Assembly: GCF_000425505.1 (NCBI RefSeq)
Contig: NZ_AUDO01000007.1
Location: 206,756 to 270,755, forward strand
Source: Flavobacterium frigidarium DSM 17623
Lineage (GTDB): Bacteria; Bacteroidota; Bacteroidia; Flavobacteriales; Flavobacteriaceae
Direction of reading: 5' to 3'
DNA: 64,000 nucleotides
Under the pieces are notes generated by a model. It was given only the letters and a program-made list of their open reading frames with translations, made no database searches and was not told the DNA's origin. How positions within the stretch are numbered: the stretch's first letter is position 1; every line of letters starts with the position of its first letter. Shown here in pieces: positions 25,112-34,005 of the stretch. Both the position numbers and the translations under genes were made by a program.

Positions 25112-25873
25112 ATGAATAGAATAAAACAAAAACTGCAAGAAGATAAAAAGATATTCTCTGTTTATTTCTCTGCCGGATACCCTAGTTTGAATGATACGGT
25201 TCAAATTATGCAAGACCTGGAAAAAAATGGTGTAGACATGATCGAAATTGGTTTGCCGTTTAGCGATCCTCTTGCTGATGGTCCTACAATTCAAGCAAGT
25301 TCTACCCAAGCGCTGCATAACGGAATGACTACACAAGTGTTATTCGATCAATTAAAAGAGGTTAGAAAAACAGTTTCTATCCCCTTAGTGATAATGGGTT
25401 ATTTTAATCCCATGCTACAATACGGAATCGAAAATTTCTGTAAAAAATGCCAAGAGGTAGGTGTTGATGGATTAATTATTCCGGATCTTCCTGTTGATGT
25501 TTACGCTGATGAATACAAAGCTATTTTCGAAAAATATGGTTTGATAAATGTATTCTTGATAACACCACAAACATCTGATGAGCGCATTCACTTTATTGAT
25601 AGTGTTTCTGATGGGTTTATCTATATGGTGAGTTCGGCAAGTGTGACTGGATCTCAATCTGGTTTTGGAAGCACGCAAGAAGATTATTTCAAGCGTATTG
25701 CCAGCATGAATTTGAAAAACCCACAAGTAATTGGTTTCGGAATCAATAATGCGGAAACTTTTAATCAAGCAACGAAATTTGCAAAAGGTGCAATTATTGG
25801 TAGCGCATTTATTCAGCATCTTACTGAAAATGGTACTGGAAAGATTGCTGATTTTGCTAAAGCAATTAGATAG
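25112..25873 (+). CDS. trpA: Tryptophan synthase alpha chain
   Basis: Cleaves indole-3-glycerol phosphate to indole and glyceraldehyde-3-phosphate and passes indole to TrpB. It has 253 residues. The catalytic acids are in MIEIGLPFSDPLADGPTIQ (Glu45, Asp56). Also visible are YMVSSASVTGSQ and the phosphate-binding GFGINNAE and AIIGSAF. It is the last gene of the operon and is followed by a strong terminator. Confidence 0.96.
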   Translation: MNRIKQKLQEDKKIFSVYFSAGYPSLNDTVQIMQDLEKNGVDMIEIGLPFSDPLADGPTIQASSTQALHNGMTTQVLFDQLKEVRKTVSIPLVIMGYFNPMLQYGIENFCKKCQEVGVDGLIIPDLPVDVYADEYKAIFEKYGLINVFLITPQTSDERIHFIDSVSDGFIYMVSSASVTGSQSGFGSTQEDYFKRIASMNLKNPQVIGFGINNAETFNQATKFAKGAIIGSAFIQHLTENGTGKIADFAKAIR

Positions 25874-25897
25874 CGATTTAGTTATTTTATAAAGTAC

Positions 25898-25931
25898 AAC
25901 GGCACTTAATTAATTTAAGTGCCGTTTTTTT
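25898..25931 (+). terminator. Terminator of the trp operon
   Basis: A 12-bp perfect stem (AACGGCACTTAA at 25898-25909 with TTAAGTGCCGTT at 25915-25926) is followed by a T-run. Confidence 0.92.
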
Positions 25932-26172
25932 ATATCTCATTGTCAAAGAATTCCCCTTTATTAGCAATTAGGGGTATAAATTGAAACAAAAAATACTATA
26001 TATTTGAATACAGAAATTAACTACAAATTAAATTTTAATAGATGCACACACACTGTATTGTAATTTGCAATGATGATGAATCTATGTGACCGCAAGTAAA
26101 TGTAATGCTATTAGAGAATTTCAACCAAATTTAAATACAGATAAACCATACAATTAACCAATAACCAAAACA
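25932..26172. other. Intergenic region after trpA
   Basis: AT-rich and non-coding in all frames. No convincing promoter box, palindrome or RNA was found. Confidence 0.4.
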
Positions 26173-26637
26173 ATGAATATTACGACTTTAAAAAGCAGGC
26201 AAAACCTACCCAAGGAAACAAGAGCTGGTAAAATGTATGATCAATTTGAAAAATTATTATCAGAATTGCGGAAGAAACAGTTGTCAGACAAAGAGATTAT
26301 TACAATTAATGAAAATATTAACGCTATCAATGCCTCTACTCTAGAAGGAAGTGATTTTGCTAAATTTATCAAGACAAGTCAGATTCAAATACTTAAATGT
26401 ATTCAAAAAGAGTCTAAAATTGTACCACAGCAATACTATATAACATTAGGTACGATTATAGGAATGACTGGTATTGGTCTGCCGGTAGGAGTGGCATTTG
26501 GCTATGCATTAGGAAATATGGGACTATTGGGACTTGGACTACCCATTGGTTTAGCTCTAGGCGCAGCTGTCGGGAGGTCTTTAGATAAAAAAACATTAGA
26601 AAATAATAAACAACTTGGCTTAGCAATTAAGTATTAA
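26173..26637 (+). CDS. Hypothetical protein with glycine-zipper membrane region
   Basis: A 154-residue protein of unknown function. Residues 1-95 are hydrophilic and helical with charged Lys/Glu/Ser patches. Residues about 97-142 form a Gly-rich hydrophobic hairpin (GTIIGMTGIGLPVG, then GLGLPIGLALGAAVG), as in glycine-zipper membrane proteins. It ends in a short basic tail. No signal peptide. Coding is supported by its length and composition and by an ATG after an AT-rich leader. It is followed by another small membrane protein gene. The role is not assignable. Confidence 0.6.
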   Translation: MNITTLKSRQNLPKETRAGKMYDQFEKLLSELRKKQLSDKEIITINENINAINASTLEGSDFAKFIKTSQIQILKCIQKESKIVPQQYYITLGTIIGMTGIGLPVGVAFGYALGNMGLLGLGLPIGLALGAAVGRSLDKKTLENNKQLGLAIKY

Positions 26638-26873
26638 TTGAAACACTACTGACTTTAATTCAATAGATTTGGCTTGGAAAATTGAAAGTCTGCTAGTTTA
26701 TAGGACAATAAAAAGTAAGGTGATCCACAGATCAATTCATTTTTACAGATTAGCACCTTTTAATCAAGTTATAATACACCTTAATTTTCTTAGAGACTAA
26801 AGCGAGCTAGATTTAACATGCATTGTTTTAAGTTCAACTTCACTAGAATAAACCAAACACCAAAACACAACAA

Positions 26874-27125
26874 ATGACCAATACTGATATTCCTAATTTA
26901 AGTGATGCCGAACTAAAAGAAGAAGCTAAAAAATTAAAATCATTTTCCATTCAAAATAGCATATTCATAGGATTTTTAATGGGAATTATATTTTATAGTT
27001 TCGCAAAAAACACTTGGGGATTATTTACTTTAATTCCGTTATATTTTATTTATAAACTGATTAATAGCCCAAAAAGCAAAAGGCTAAAAGAGATCGAACT
27101 AACCATGAAAGAACGCAGTTTATAG
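26874..27125 (+). CDS. Small two-helix membrane protein
   Basis: An 83-residue protein of unknown function. It has an acidic/Lys-rich N-terminus (TDIPNLSDAELKEEAKKLKS), then two hydrophobic segments (about 32-45 and 50-61), and a basic tail (NSPKSKRLKEIELTMK). The gap to the next gene is only 15 nt, so the two are probably co-transcribed. The N-terminal pattern is seen in small Bacteroidetes membrane proteins without a named function. Confidence 0.6.
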   Translation: MTNTDIPNLSDAELKEEAKKLKSFSIQNSIFIGFLMGIIFYSFAKNTWGLFTLIPLYFIYKLINSPKSKRLKEIELTMKERSL

Positions 27126-27140
27126 GCACTATATCTAATT

Positions 27141-27938
27141 ATGAAAAGAAAATTACTAACATTATTTGTATTGGCATCGATTAGTTGTTTTGCACAACAA
27201 TATGATGGTGTTCACTTTGAGAAATCAAACATCGATAAAAATAATTTGATTTATAAATTAGGAAAAGAATTTATCTATACTTTCAAAATCGTAGAGAACG
27301 ACACAATTGTCTATTTAAAAAATAACGACACCAATATTTTTGAGCTCACTAAAAATAGTGATTCATTCCCGCTATCTGAAATTTATATGACGGTGCTCAA
27401 ACCAAAAATATTTAAAAGAGTCAATAAAAATCAAACGCAAATACTATACAGTTTGGAGCCACATTCCAACTCAATTTCTACAACTGGTATTTCTGAAAAC
27501 GAGCAAAATGTATGGCTACATCCTACTAGAATGGGCTTTTTTCAATCATTAGAAACTTGTCCGTATTCTTATATTAAATTAGGCAAAGCCATAGGATATA
27601 AATGGAGAGATAGTATGAGCATTGGCAGTCATTGGTCAAATAAAAAATGGGGAGAATGGGAAAACAGACTGCTTTTAAATTACGAGTATGAAATTATTGC
27701 TAGAGAAAATGTAGTGACAAAATTGGGTAAAATAGATTGTGTAAAGGTGCGAGCGACTGCGACCTCAGCAATAGGTTCCTCAGAATTAATCATTTATTTT
27801 TCGGAGAAATATGGTTTTGTGAAATTAGAGTACACTCTATTTACCGGAATAAAAATAGAGATGAATCTTGATCAAATAATAGATGGACCAATTTTAAGAG
27901 ATGCAAAAGAATTTTACCAATATAAAAGTAAACAGTAA
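27141..27938 (+). CDS. Secreted hypothetical protein
   Basis: A 265-residue protein with a Sec signal peptide (MKRKLLTLFVLASISCFAQQ). The Cys before FAQ is probably not a lipobox, because cleavage after FAQ is typical of this phylum. The mature part is beta-rich without a recognised motif. The C-terminal third (GKIDCVKVRATATSAIGSSE to FVKLEYTL) has the look of periplasmic beta-sandwich proteins of the DUF3108 sort, but this is weak. It probably acts in the periplasm or outer envelope. Confidence 0.6.
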   Translation: MKRKLLTLFVLASISCFAQQYDGVHFEKSNIDKNNLIYKLGKEFIYTFKIVENDTIVYLKNNDTNIFELTKNSDSFPLSEIYMTVLKPKIFKRVNKNQTQILYSLEPHSNSISTTGISENEQNVWLHPTRMGFFQSLETCPYSYIKLGKAIGYKWRDSMSIGSHWSNKKWGEWENRLLLNYEYEIIARENVVTKLGKIDCVKVRATATSAIGSSELIIYFSEKYGFVKLEYTLFTGIKIEMNLDQIIDGPILRDAKEFYQYKSKQ

Positions 27939-28041
27939 TCGTTGGTATCGATTTTGAAATACCACTAGCAGCAAAAAGCGTTGAGTATACCATCTATTGC
28001 TACCCCTTGAAAACTATTTTTATAAAATTAAAACTGTAACC

Positions 28042-28467
28042 ATGAAATCAATTAAATTATTATCATTCCTAACATTGACAATTATCTTTAGTTCTTGTTC
28101 TTCTACTCAAAAGAATACCACCGATGCAATTTATGGTAGCACATGGGAATTAGAATTTTTATCAGGACCCCGAATTGCCTTCAATGGATTATTTCCTGAT
28201 AAAAAGCCTCAAATCACATTTAATTTAGAAACTAAAAAAGTTGAAGGTACTACCAGTTGTAATGGCTATAATGCGCCGTATGAGTTGGGAGTCAATACGA
28301 TCAGCTTTGGAGAACAAGGACCAACAACGATGATGTATTGTGGGGAGGGAGAAAAATTCTTTGTAAACACAATAAAAAAGGTGAATCATTACAAAATAGA
28401 CGCAGATGGCAAATTGAACTTAATGATCGATGATGTTCCAATGATGCGCTTTATAAAAATAAATTAA
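28042..28467 (+). CDS. META-domain (HslJ-like) lipoprotein
   Basis: A 141-residue lipoprotein. The signal peptide ends in a lipobox, IFSSC (Cys20), followed by SSTQKN. The mature part is one META/DUF306 domain: YGSTWELEFLSG, then ITFNLETKKVEGTTSCNGYNAPYE and TMMYCGEGEKFF. The ATG at 28042 is chosen because the in-frame upstream ATG at 27997 would put about 15 residues before the signal peptide. META proteins are linked to stress and heat-shock phenotypes in other bacteria. A strong terminator follows. Confidence 0.85.
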   Translation: MKSIKLLSFLTLTIIFSSCSSTQKNTTDAIYGSTWELEFLSGPRIAFNGLFPDKKPQITFNLETKKVEGTTSCNGYNAPYELGVNTISFGEQGPTTMMYCGEGEKFFVNTIKKVNHYKIDADGKLNLMIDDVPMMRFIKIN

Positions 28468-28560
28468 ATACTTTAGCGATACTATTTATGCACAAAGAAT
28501 CTCAATGATCTTTAGCATGCACTATATTGCGTATTACCCTTTGCTATCACACTCATTAAA

Positions 28561-28595
28561 AAAACGCGAAGTTACATGACTTTGCGTTTTTTTTT
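28561..28595 (+). terminator. Terminator after the META-domain gene
   Basis: A 12-bp stem (28561-28572 with 28579-28590, one G-T pair, core AAAACGC / GCGTTTT) runs into T9. Confidence 0.88.
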
Positions 28596-28989
28596 GATCT
28601 TTTAAGAACAAAACATTGTTAATAGCCCTGATGGCAGTGGCATCTCGTCATTTAGAAAAACAAGGCACTTTTGCCGTAGTTTTACTTAATGAGGAATATA
28701 ACGAACAGCAGGACCTTACATTAATTAAAAAATCAAATTGTTCTGCTCCTTAAAAAACAACTATTATACTTTATTTATGCCATTGCAATCTATGAATTTG
28801 TTAGACAGCAAAGTAGACGTGTGGAAGAATCACCCCTATCTATAAAATATGATAGCTTGTAGCGTAAATATCCCTAATCGTCTAATTACTTTTTATATCA
28901 TTTGACATAATTGTATCTTTAACCAAATAAGCAAAATATTTATTTTGTAAAATAGTATTCCATTTATCATTCATAATATTCAGACTTCA
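28596..28989. other. Intergenic region with partial dispersed repeat
   Basis: No gene is supported. A 24-nt block (28623-28646) starting TAGCCCTGATGGCAGTGGCA resembles the end of dispersed repeat family 2 (reverse complement of the right end of 55752-55893). The rest is AT-rich. TATTTTGTAAAATA (around 28940-28955) is a short palindrome about 45 bp before the next gene. Confidence 0.45.
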
Positions 28990-29604
28990 ATGCAAAAATA
29001 TAAATCTTATTTACTGTTAATCTTAGTGGTAATAGTTGTCATTTTAAATACTTCTTGTCAAAATAATAAACAGCCTATTTATCAAAAATTTGATAATTTC
29101 AAGACAATAAATACTAATTTCAAAATTACAAGTGAAGCTGTTGTAAATGGCCAATTATTAGCCAAATACCAGTGTGAGGAAAAAATAAATGGTGTTGAAA
29201 ATTCGATTCCGTTATCATGGACAAATGTTCCTTCTGGCACAAAATCATTAGCCGTTGTAATGTACCACTACCCGAAAAAGGATGACAAATTAGAGGTCAA
29301 CTCCTATTTATTGTTATGGAATATAGATCCATCCATTTCACAAATTCCGTACAAGATGGCCAATAATCCTAGCTGGGCGATGGGAGCAAATAAAGATGGA
29401 AATACCGTATCGTATACTTCTCCATGTTCTCAAGGTCCGGGAAAGCATGAATATACTATTGCTCTTTTTGCTTTAGGAGAAAATATAAAATCATTACCAA
29501 AATCAAGTTCTGTAAAAGTAAATTATGGGCTATTCATGAAAGCGATTAGTGAAACTAAATTAATTGATCGAACGACTCTAACGTTTACAGCTTCTCATGA
29601 ATAA
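28990..29604 (+). CDS. YbhB/YbcL-type PEBP (Raf-kinase-inhibitor-like) lipoprotein
   Basis: A 204-residue protein. The signal peptide has a lipobox, LNTSC (Cys23). The mature region is a phosphatidylethanolamine-binding-protein fold: NSIPLSWTNVPSGTKSLAVVMYH (about 67-90), LLLWNIDPS, then YTSPCSQGPGKHEYTIALFAL, corresponding to the conserved PxGxHxY ligand-pocket motif. The function of bacterial PEBPs is uncertain. It stands alone, flanked by two long AT-rich gaps. Confidence 0.88.
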   Translation: MQKYKSYLLLILVVIVVILNTSCQNNKQPIYQKFDNFKTINTNFKITSEAVVNGQLLAKYQCEEKINGVENSIPLSWTNVPSGTKSLAVVMYHYPKKDDKLEVNSYLLLWNIDPSISQIPYKMANNPSWAMGANKDGNTVSYTSPCSQGPGKHEYTIALFALGENIKSLPKSSSVKVNYGLFMKAISETKLIDRTTLTFTASHE

Positions 29605-29978
29605 GTGGAATAGTCATTTGAGGTGAACTATTAAAAAAATATAAATCCTTCTTGGTTGTTTTATCGTTTAAAAACATTTTATATAGATTAACGACGTAAT
29701 CTAAATTATTTAACAAGAATTAACCTATAATTTACACAAAGTTAATATTAAAAATACAAGAAACTTTGTTAAAATTTCGATTTTATGAATCGAATCCTTA
29801 ATTATAGAATTTTTTATCTAAGATCCTGATAGTACATTAAATAAACGTCTTTACCTCAATTATATAATTAATAACCAATTTTTAAATTTAAGTAAATAAT
29901 CGCAGTAAATTTTTTGATTTGTTAAGAATATCACAATATTTTATACATTTACTTTTTAACAAACCCAAATTATTTAGA
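29605..29978. other. AT-rich intergenic region with promoter of the metallopeptidase gene
   Basis: No gene. A 7-bp inverted repeat TTCGATT / AATCGAA (29776-29794) and an imperfect CAAAGTT / AACTTTG pair near 29738-29767 are present. TTG (29919-29921), a 22-nt spacer and TACATTTA (29944-29951) form a plausible promoter for the next gene. Confidence 0.45.
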
Positions 29979-30893
29979 ATGAAAAAATTAAAATTTAGCA
30001 GGTACAACACCATGTTCTGCACAGTGGCCTCTTTGGCACTATTAGCTAGTTGTTCTAGCAATGATGAAGCACAAATGGACGAATCTGGACTAGCAGTTTC
30101 TGAAGGATTTGCATTGAGTGGAGATGATCTAATCTTCAACGACTTTACAGCACAATGTAGCTATGTTGATGGTAACTGGAGTTCTACAGCCTACTTGAAC
30201 ACCACCATGATCAACACTACGCAAACAAACTTTATTTATGCTCAAAACACTAAAATCGCAAACGTATTTGGACAAGCTGCTGTGACCCTTAAAATGGTAC
30301 ACGACAACTCAAATGTAAACTCAACTTACAATGCCATTTCGTATTCGAATCCCAAGAAAATTTATTTTGGAGAAGCAATTTACGTTGCGGCTTTAGCAAA
30401 GGGACAAATTGTGCCAGCTATGATTCTTGCACATGAATTTGGTCACCAGTTACAATACACTTATAATTTGCCTTCTAAGAAAGAAAGCACTGCTAGACCA
30501 AACGAACTAGAAGCTGACGGTTTTGCTGGATACTATATGAGAAAACCAACAGGTTATAATGCTACGTGGGAGCAAGCAGGTCCTGGATTTGAATTTGCTT
30601 ACGCAATTGGAGACAACAATACTACGAGTGCGGGACACCACGGTACTCCTCCTCAAAGAAGATCAGCGGCACGTTTAGGTTGGTACCTAGGGAATTATGA
30701 CCTATCAGCTAGTGACTTTGATTATAACTTTTTCTACTACTATGATAATGTACTGTCTGGAAGTTACCGTACTACAACTCCTGAAAGAATCGATCCAAAA
30801 ATTGATGCTTTCATCAAATCTAAAATGAGTGAATTACGTAAAATTCAGTCTGGAGAAATATCAGCTGAAGAGTTTATCAATTTAGGAAACTAA
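29979..30893 (+). CDS. Secreted zinc metallopeptidase lipoprotein
   Basis: A 304-residue protein starting at the ATG at 29979. The apparent upstream TTG at 29919 is the -33 element of the promoter. The signal peptide ends in a lipobox, LLASC, followed by SSNDEAQ. The peptidase signature is LAHEFGHQLQY (His152, Glu153, His156) with NELEADGFAGYYM about 35 residues later, giving HExxH...ExxAD as in the neutral zinc metallopeptidase group (YpfJ-like). It probably cleaves proteins at the outer envelope; the substrate is unknown. It is followed by a bidirectional terminator. Confidence 0.85.
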   Translation: MKKLKFSRYNTMFCTVASLALLASCSSNDEAQMDESGLAVSEGFALSGDDLIFNDFTAQCSYVDGNWSSTAYLNTTMINTTQTNFIYAQNTKIANVFGQAAVTLKMVHDNSNVNSTYNAISYSNPKKIYFGEAIYVAALAKGQIVPAMILAHEFGHQLQYTYNLPSKKESTARPNELEADGFAGYYMRKPTGYNATWEQAGPGFEFAYAIGDNNTTSAGHHGTPPQRRSAARLGWYLGNYDLSASDFDYNFFYYYDNVLSGSYRTTTPERIDPKIDAFIKSKMSELRKIQSGEISAEEFINLGN

Positions 30894-30909
30894 TCAGTTT
30901 ATAATAAAA

Positions 30910-30935
30910 AAAAGAGGACTATATAGTCCTCTTTT
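30910..30935. terminator. Bidirectional terminator
   Basis: A perfect palindrome with core AAAGAGGACTATATAGTCCT and mirrored T/A tails lies between convergent genes. Confidence 0.88.
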
Positions 30936-30957
30936 ATATATGTAGTAGTTAATGATT

Positions 30958-31515
30958 TTAAACGGCTTGCTCTTCTTCTTCAACCTCAGCAAATTCCATG
31001 TGGTCTTCGCCTTCAGCAATCACTTCAGGTTTTGAAGCTTTTAAAACATTAAAGCGTTCAATTTTTTCTAAATCTCCTTCTTCGCCTGAGAAGTAAGGAA
31101 ATACATCCATAATTGGAGACTCTGTAATAGCAGGAATACTATAATCTCCCATCGTACCTTTCATAACAGCTGTTGTATTGTCAAAAGCCTCTTTGACATC
31201 ATTAGCTTGTAAAAGAATATACATATTTGTTTTTCTTTCTTTACCACTTTCTTCATCATAAGCAAGTAAAGAAACTTTTGATTTAAACCAGCGATCGCTA
31301 TTTTCAAAAGGATGAATTTCTGAATAATTAGCTACCTTAATGTTGGTAATTTTGAATTCTTCACTAATGTATGCCGACATTTCTTCATTGATCCTGCTTT
31401 CTGCTTCTGTATATGATAGCGCATCTACTAAGTAAGGCTCTGTTGTAACCTTTTGTACTCCAGTGTCATCTGTTTTTCTATATTTTACTTTGCATTCGTA
31501 CCAAGTTGTGCTCAT
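30958..31515 (-). CDS. DUF4494-family protein
   Basis: A 185-residue cytoplasmic protein starting STTWYECKVKYRK, then VTTEPYLVDALSYTEAESRI, and ending in an acidic Glu-rich tail. This matches the DUF4494 family, widespread in Bacteroidetes and of unknown function. The start at 31515 fits the family N-terminus; an in-frame codon at 31539 adds eight unrelated residues. A dehydrogenase-like or nucleic-acid role cannot be inferred from the sequence. It stands alone with its own terminator. Confidence 0.88.
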   Translation of the reverse strand: MSTTWYECKVKYRKTDDTGVQKVTTEPYLVDALSYTEAESRINEEMSAYISEEFKITNIKVANYSEIHPFENSDRWFKSKVSLLAYDEESGKERKTNMYILLQANDVKEAFDNTTAVMKGTMGDYSIPAITESPIMDVFPYFSGEEGDLEKIERFNVLKASKPEVIAEGEDHMEFAEVEEEEQAV

Positions 31516-31654
31516 AATATTATTTTTTAAGGATGTCAAAGATAGATTTTAAAGGAAAAAAAAGCGACAATAATAAAAATAGATATTCACAATTTTGAAC
31601 AAATGAATTGAAAGCAGCTACAACTAATTATGAGACAAGGAATAGCACTACAAA

Positions 31655-32107
31655 CTAATATAGATCTTCAATTACGTAATTCGTTTCATTAAATTGAAAA
31701 GCGTCTCCTATTTTTAATTCTCGCATTTTTTCATAGATTGGCGCTCTTGTCGAAATCCCAACGATGGTAGCTCCATCCTTCTCCATTTTATCGCTAGAAA
31801 TTGCAATAAAAAAAGTAAGCTTATCAGTAACTACTACAGCTCCCAACTCTACACTATCATTTTGTAAATTTCCATCGATAGTTTCTAAAAATGTGAGTTC
31901 CTTTTGAGCAAATGCTAGTTCGTCGCCAATAGCCTTAAGTAATTCGTATTTGCTAGCGCTACGATCTTCGGTTTGACTTGCTGAAGCATTTTTTGTAAAA
32001 GCAGCTTCATTTATCTCAGCTTCCCGATTTTTAAAGTTATCAATTAGCTCATTTTGATTTTCGACACAAGCCGCTATTATCCAATTTTTATCTAGTTTAT
32101 TTTTCAT
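31655..32107 (-). CDS. GreA/GreB C-terminal-like protein
   Basis: A 150-residue protein. The middle reads ASQTEDRSASKYELLKAIGDE, reminiscent of the conserved helix of small Bacteroidetes Gre-like proteins. The C-terminal half (VELGAVVVTDKLTFFIAISS, ISTRAPIYEKMRELKIGDAF, NYVIEDLY) matches the FKBP-like domain of GreA/GreB. It lacks the full coiled-coil with acidic tip, so transcript cleavage is doubtful. It may bind RNA polymerase differently. Such proteins are sometimes mislabelled 3-oxoacyl-ACP synthase. Confidence 0.7.
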   Translation of the reverse strand: MKNKLDKNWIIAACVENQNELIDNFKNREAEINEAAFTKNASASQTEDRSASKYELLKAIGDELAFAQKELTFLETIDGNLQNDSVELGAVVVTDKLTFFIAISSDKMEKDGATIVGISTRAPIYEKMRELKIGDAFQFNETNYVIEDLY

Positions 32108-32239
32108 GTTATCAGTTATTTATAGAAATAGTAAGATATACTATTTTTTCTACAAAAACACTTACAATAGCGAGAAAGCCAGGATAAATAATAATAGAAG
32201 TCTTTTCTAAACCTTTTTCATGCTTGTGCAAAAGAGAGT

Positions 32240-32803
32240 TTACTGCAACACACGAATTGCTTTAACAAAACGTCGTGTGTATGACTTATGACTTAAGTTA
32301 GAAATCATTACTTGCATTTGCTTTCCCGATGACGAATGGATAAATTTACTTTGCATTCCGTCTGCATTTGAAACAATACCTATATGCCCAATCACATTGC
32401 GAGTCGGACTTAAAAAAAGCAAAATATCACCTTTTTTTACTTCGTCAATAGCGATTTCTTTTCCAAAATTTTTGAACTGGGATGTACTTCTAGGAACGTT
32501 AATATTAAAATTTTTATAAACAAAATATACGAAGCCAGAACAGTCAAATCCTTTTTTACTAGTACCGCCGTAAATATATCTTGTCCCTAAAAGACTTTTT
32601 CCAAAATTTAAAAGCGCAGTGCGCAAGTCCTCTTCGATAGGGTCTGCACTATGATTTATAGTAAGAACGGTTTCAATATTATTTTTTGGTAAGCCTGTAT
32701 TCTCAATCTTTACTTTTCTGGAATCAGTGAAACTACTTAGTAAAAATAGTGTAACACCTGATACTATAACTGATTTGAAAAAAGAGGAGTTTGATGCTAT
32801 CAT
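32240..32803 (-). CDS. NlpC/P60 (C40) cell-wall peptidase
   Basis: A 187-residue exported protein. An N-terminal hydrophobic segment (about 8-24) acts as signal peptide or anchor. The NlpC/P60 domain spans about 62-185: GTRYIYGGTSKKGFDCSGFV with catalytic Cys88, GHIGIVSNADG with His140, and FIHSSSGK with His156. Such enzymes cleave the D-Glu/meso-DAP link in peptidoglycan stem peptides. It has no accessory SH3 or LysM domain. It is probably monocistronic. Confidence 0.9.
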   Translation of the reverse strand: MIASNSSFFKSVIVSGVTLFLLSSFTDSRKVKIENTGLPKNNIETVLTINHSADPIEEDLRTALLNFGKSLLGTRYIYGGTSKKGFDCSGFVYFVYKNFNINVPRSTSQFKNFGKEIAIDEVKKGDILLFLSPTRNVIGHIGIVSNADGMQSKFIHSSSGKQMQVMISNLSHKSYTRRFVKAIRVLQ

Positions 32804-32927
32804 AAAATAATTGAAGTTAATATTGTTATATGGAACTTAAAAGAAATACCGCCTCATTTTGAGGACATTGGTTCGCAAAAATAACTAAATATATCAAAAA
32901 CACATAATCATAGGTTTTTAATTTTTG

Positions 32928-32956
32928 TTGCTTTGGCTTTAAGCCAAAAAAAAAGT
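32928..32956. repeat. 29-nt repeat, copy 2
   Basis: It differs from the copy at 4283-4311 by one base (GGCTTTAAGCC instead of GGCTTTGAGCC). Here too it abuts a minus-strand terminator, whose T-run is the complement of the repeat's A9. Confidence 0.75.
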
Positions 32957-32980
32957 GCCTCAAAATAAATTGAAGCACTT
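32946..32980 (-). terminator. Terminator of the NADP-dependent oxidoreductase gene
   Basis: On the minus strand AAGTGCTTCAA and TTGAGGCACTT form an 11-bp stem with one G-T pair, followed by T9 contributed by the 29-nt repeat. Confidence 0.85.
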
Positions 32981-33009
32981 CTATGTCTTTAATTGGAATA
33001 GGTGTATCG

Positions 33010-34005
33010 TTATGCTTTAACAACCATTTTTCCTTTATTTTTTCCATCAAAAAGATCGATGAACGCTTGTGGAATATTTTCAAATCCTTCCACCACTGTT
33101 TCTTCTGATTTAATTTTTCTGTCTTTAAACCACTCTAATAATTGAGAAGTTGCTTCTGGGAATTTTTCAGCATAGTTGCCTAAAATAAAACCTTGCATTA
33201 AGGCACTATTTTTTACTAAGAATGGTTGTACGCTCAAGCCTTTTACCGTTTCTGTTTCATTGTAAGATGATATCGCACCACAAATAATCATTCGAGCAAA
33301 ACGATTGATACTATATAAAACAGCATCAGAAATCTCACCCCCTACATTGTCAAAATATACATCTACTCCATCGGGGCAAGCCTTTTTTATTGCCTCTGCC
33401 ATATTTTCTGTAGTATTGTAATTAATCCCTTCATCAAAACCAAATTGAGATTTAAGCATGTTCACCTTTTCATCTGAACCCGCTATTCCCACTACTCTAC
33501 AGCCTAATATTTTTCCTATTTGTCCCACGATACTTCCTACTGCACCTGCAGCTCCAGAGACAATAATCGTTTCTCCTTTTTTAGGTTTTCCTATTTCTGT
33601 CAATCCAAGAAAAGCGGTCATACCTGTCATTCCTAATGCTCCTAGATATACTGATTCTCCTACTTCTGAAGTATCAACGACGCGCAGTCCTTCACCTGAA
33701 CTTTTTTGGAATTCCTTCCAGGCTAACATTCCCGAAACAAATTGACCCACCTTGTATTTCTCGTTCTTTGATTCTACTATTTCTGCAATTATTCCAGAAA
33801 CCATAGCCTCGTTTAGTTCAAAAGGTTCTGCATAAGATTTAGCATCGCTCATGCGACCTCTTAAATAAGGATCTACCGATATATAGCTAGTTTTTAATAA
33901 AATTTCGCCCGAATTGATGACAGGTTTATCTTCAGTAATTGTTTTAAAATCTGATAATTGTGGACGACCTACCGGTCTTTTATTTAATAAAATAGTATGA
34001 CTCAT
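33010..34005 (-). CDS. NADP-dependent oxidoreductase (MDR family, CurA/prostaglandin-reductase-like)
   Basis: A 331-residue zinc-free medium-chain dehydrogenase/reductase that reduces alpha,beta-unsaturated carbonyls. It starts NKRPVGRPQLSDF, has PYLRGRMSD (typical of the CurA/leukotriene B4 12-hydroxydehydrogenase group), the NADP-binding loop IVSGAAGAVGSIVGQIGKI (about 150-168) and DVYFDNVGGEISD. It lies near two nitroreductase-type enzymes and a TetR, so an electrophile or quinone stress role is plausible. It is transcribed alone. Confidence 0.9.
   Translation of the reverse strand: MSHTILLNKRPVGRPQLSDFKTITEDKPVINSGEILLKTSYISVDPYLRGRMSDAKSYAEPFELNEAMVSGIIAEIVESKNEKYKVGQFVSGMLAWKEFQKSSGEGLRVVDTSEVGESVYLGALGMTGMTAFLGLTEIGKPKKGETIIVSGAAGAVGSIVGQIGKILGCRVVGIAGSDEKVNMLKSQFGFDEGINYNTTENMAEAIKKACPDGVDVYFDNVGGEISDAVLYSINRFARMIICGAISSYNETETVKGLSVQPFLVKNSALMQGFILGNYAEKFPEATSQLLEWFKDRKIKSEETVVEGFENIPQAFIDLFDGKNKGKMVVKA

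Noticed and set aside
28632..28753. Open frame starting within the partial repeat after the META gene
   Set aside because: It begins inside a dispersed repeat block, is short, and has no recognisable domain or promoter.
29919..29978. Upstream TTG start for the metallopeptidase gene
   Set aside because: The TTG fits as a -33 promoter element, and the added residues would precede a normal lipoprotein signal peptide.
32240..32803. NlpC/P60 gene as part of a toxin or phage lysis module
   Set aside because: Single domain, own signal peptide, no holin, immunity or phage neighbours. An ordinary wall hydrolase is simpler.
32826..33083. 85-codon minus-strand open frame overlapping the 3' end of the MDR oxidoreductase gene
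   Set aside because: It overlaps a well-supported gene in another frame and runs through the terminator and 29-nt repeat.
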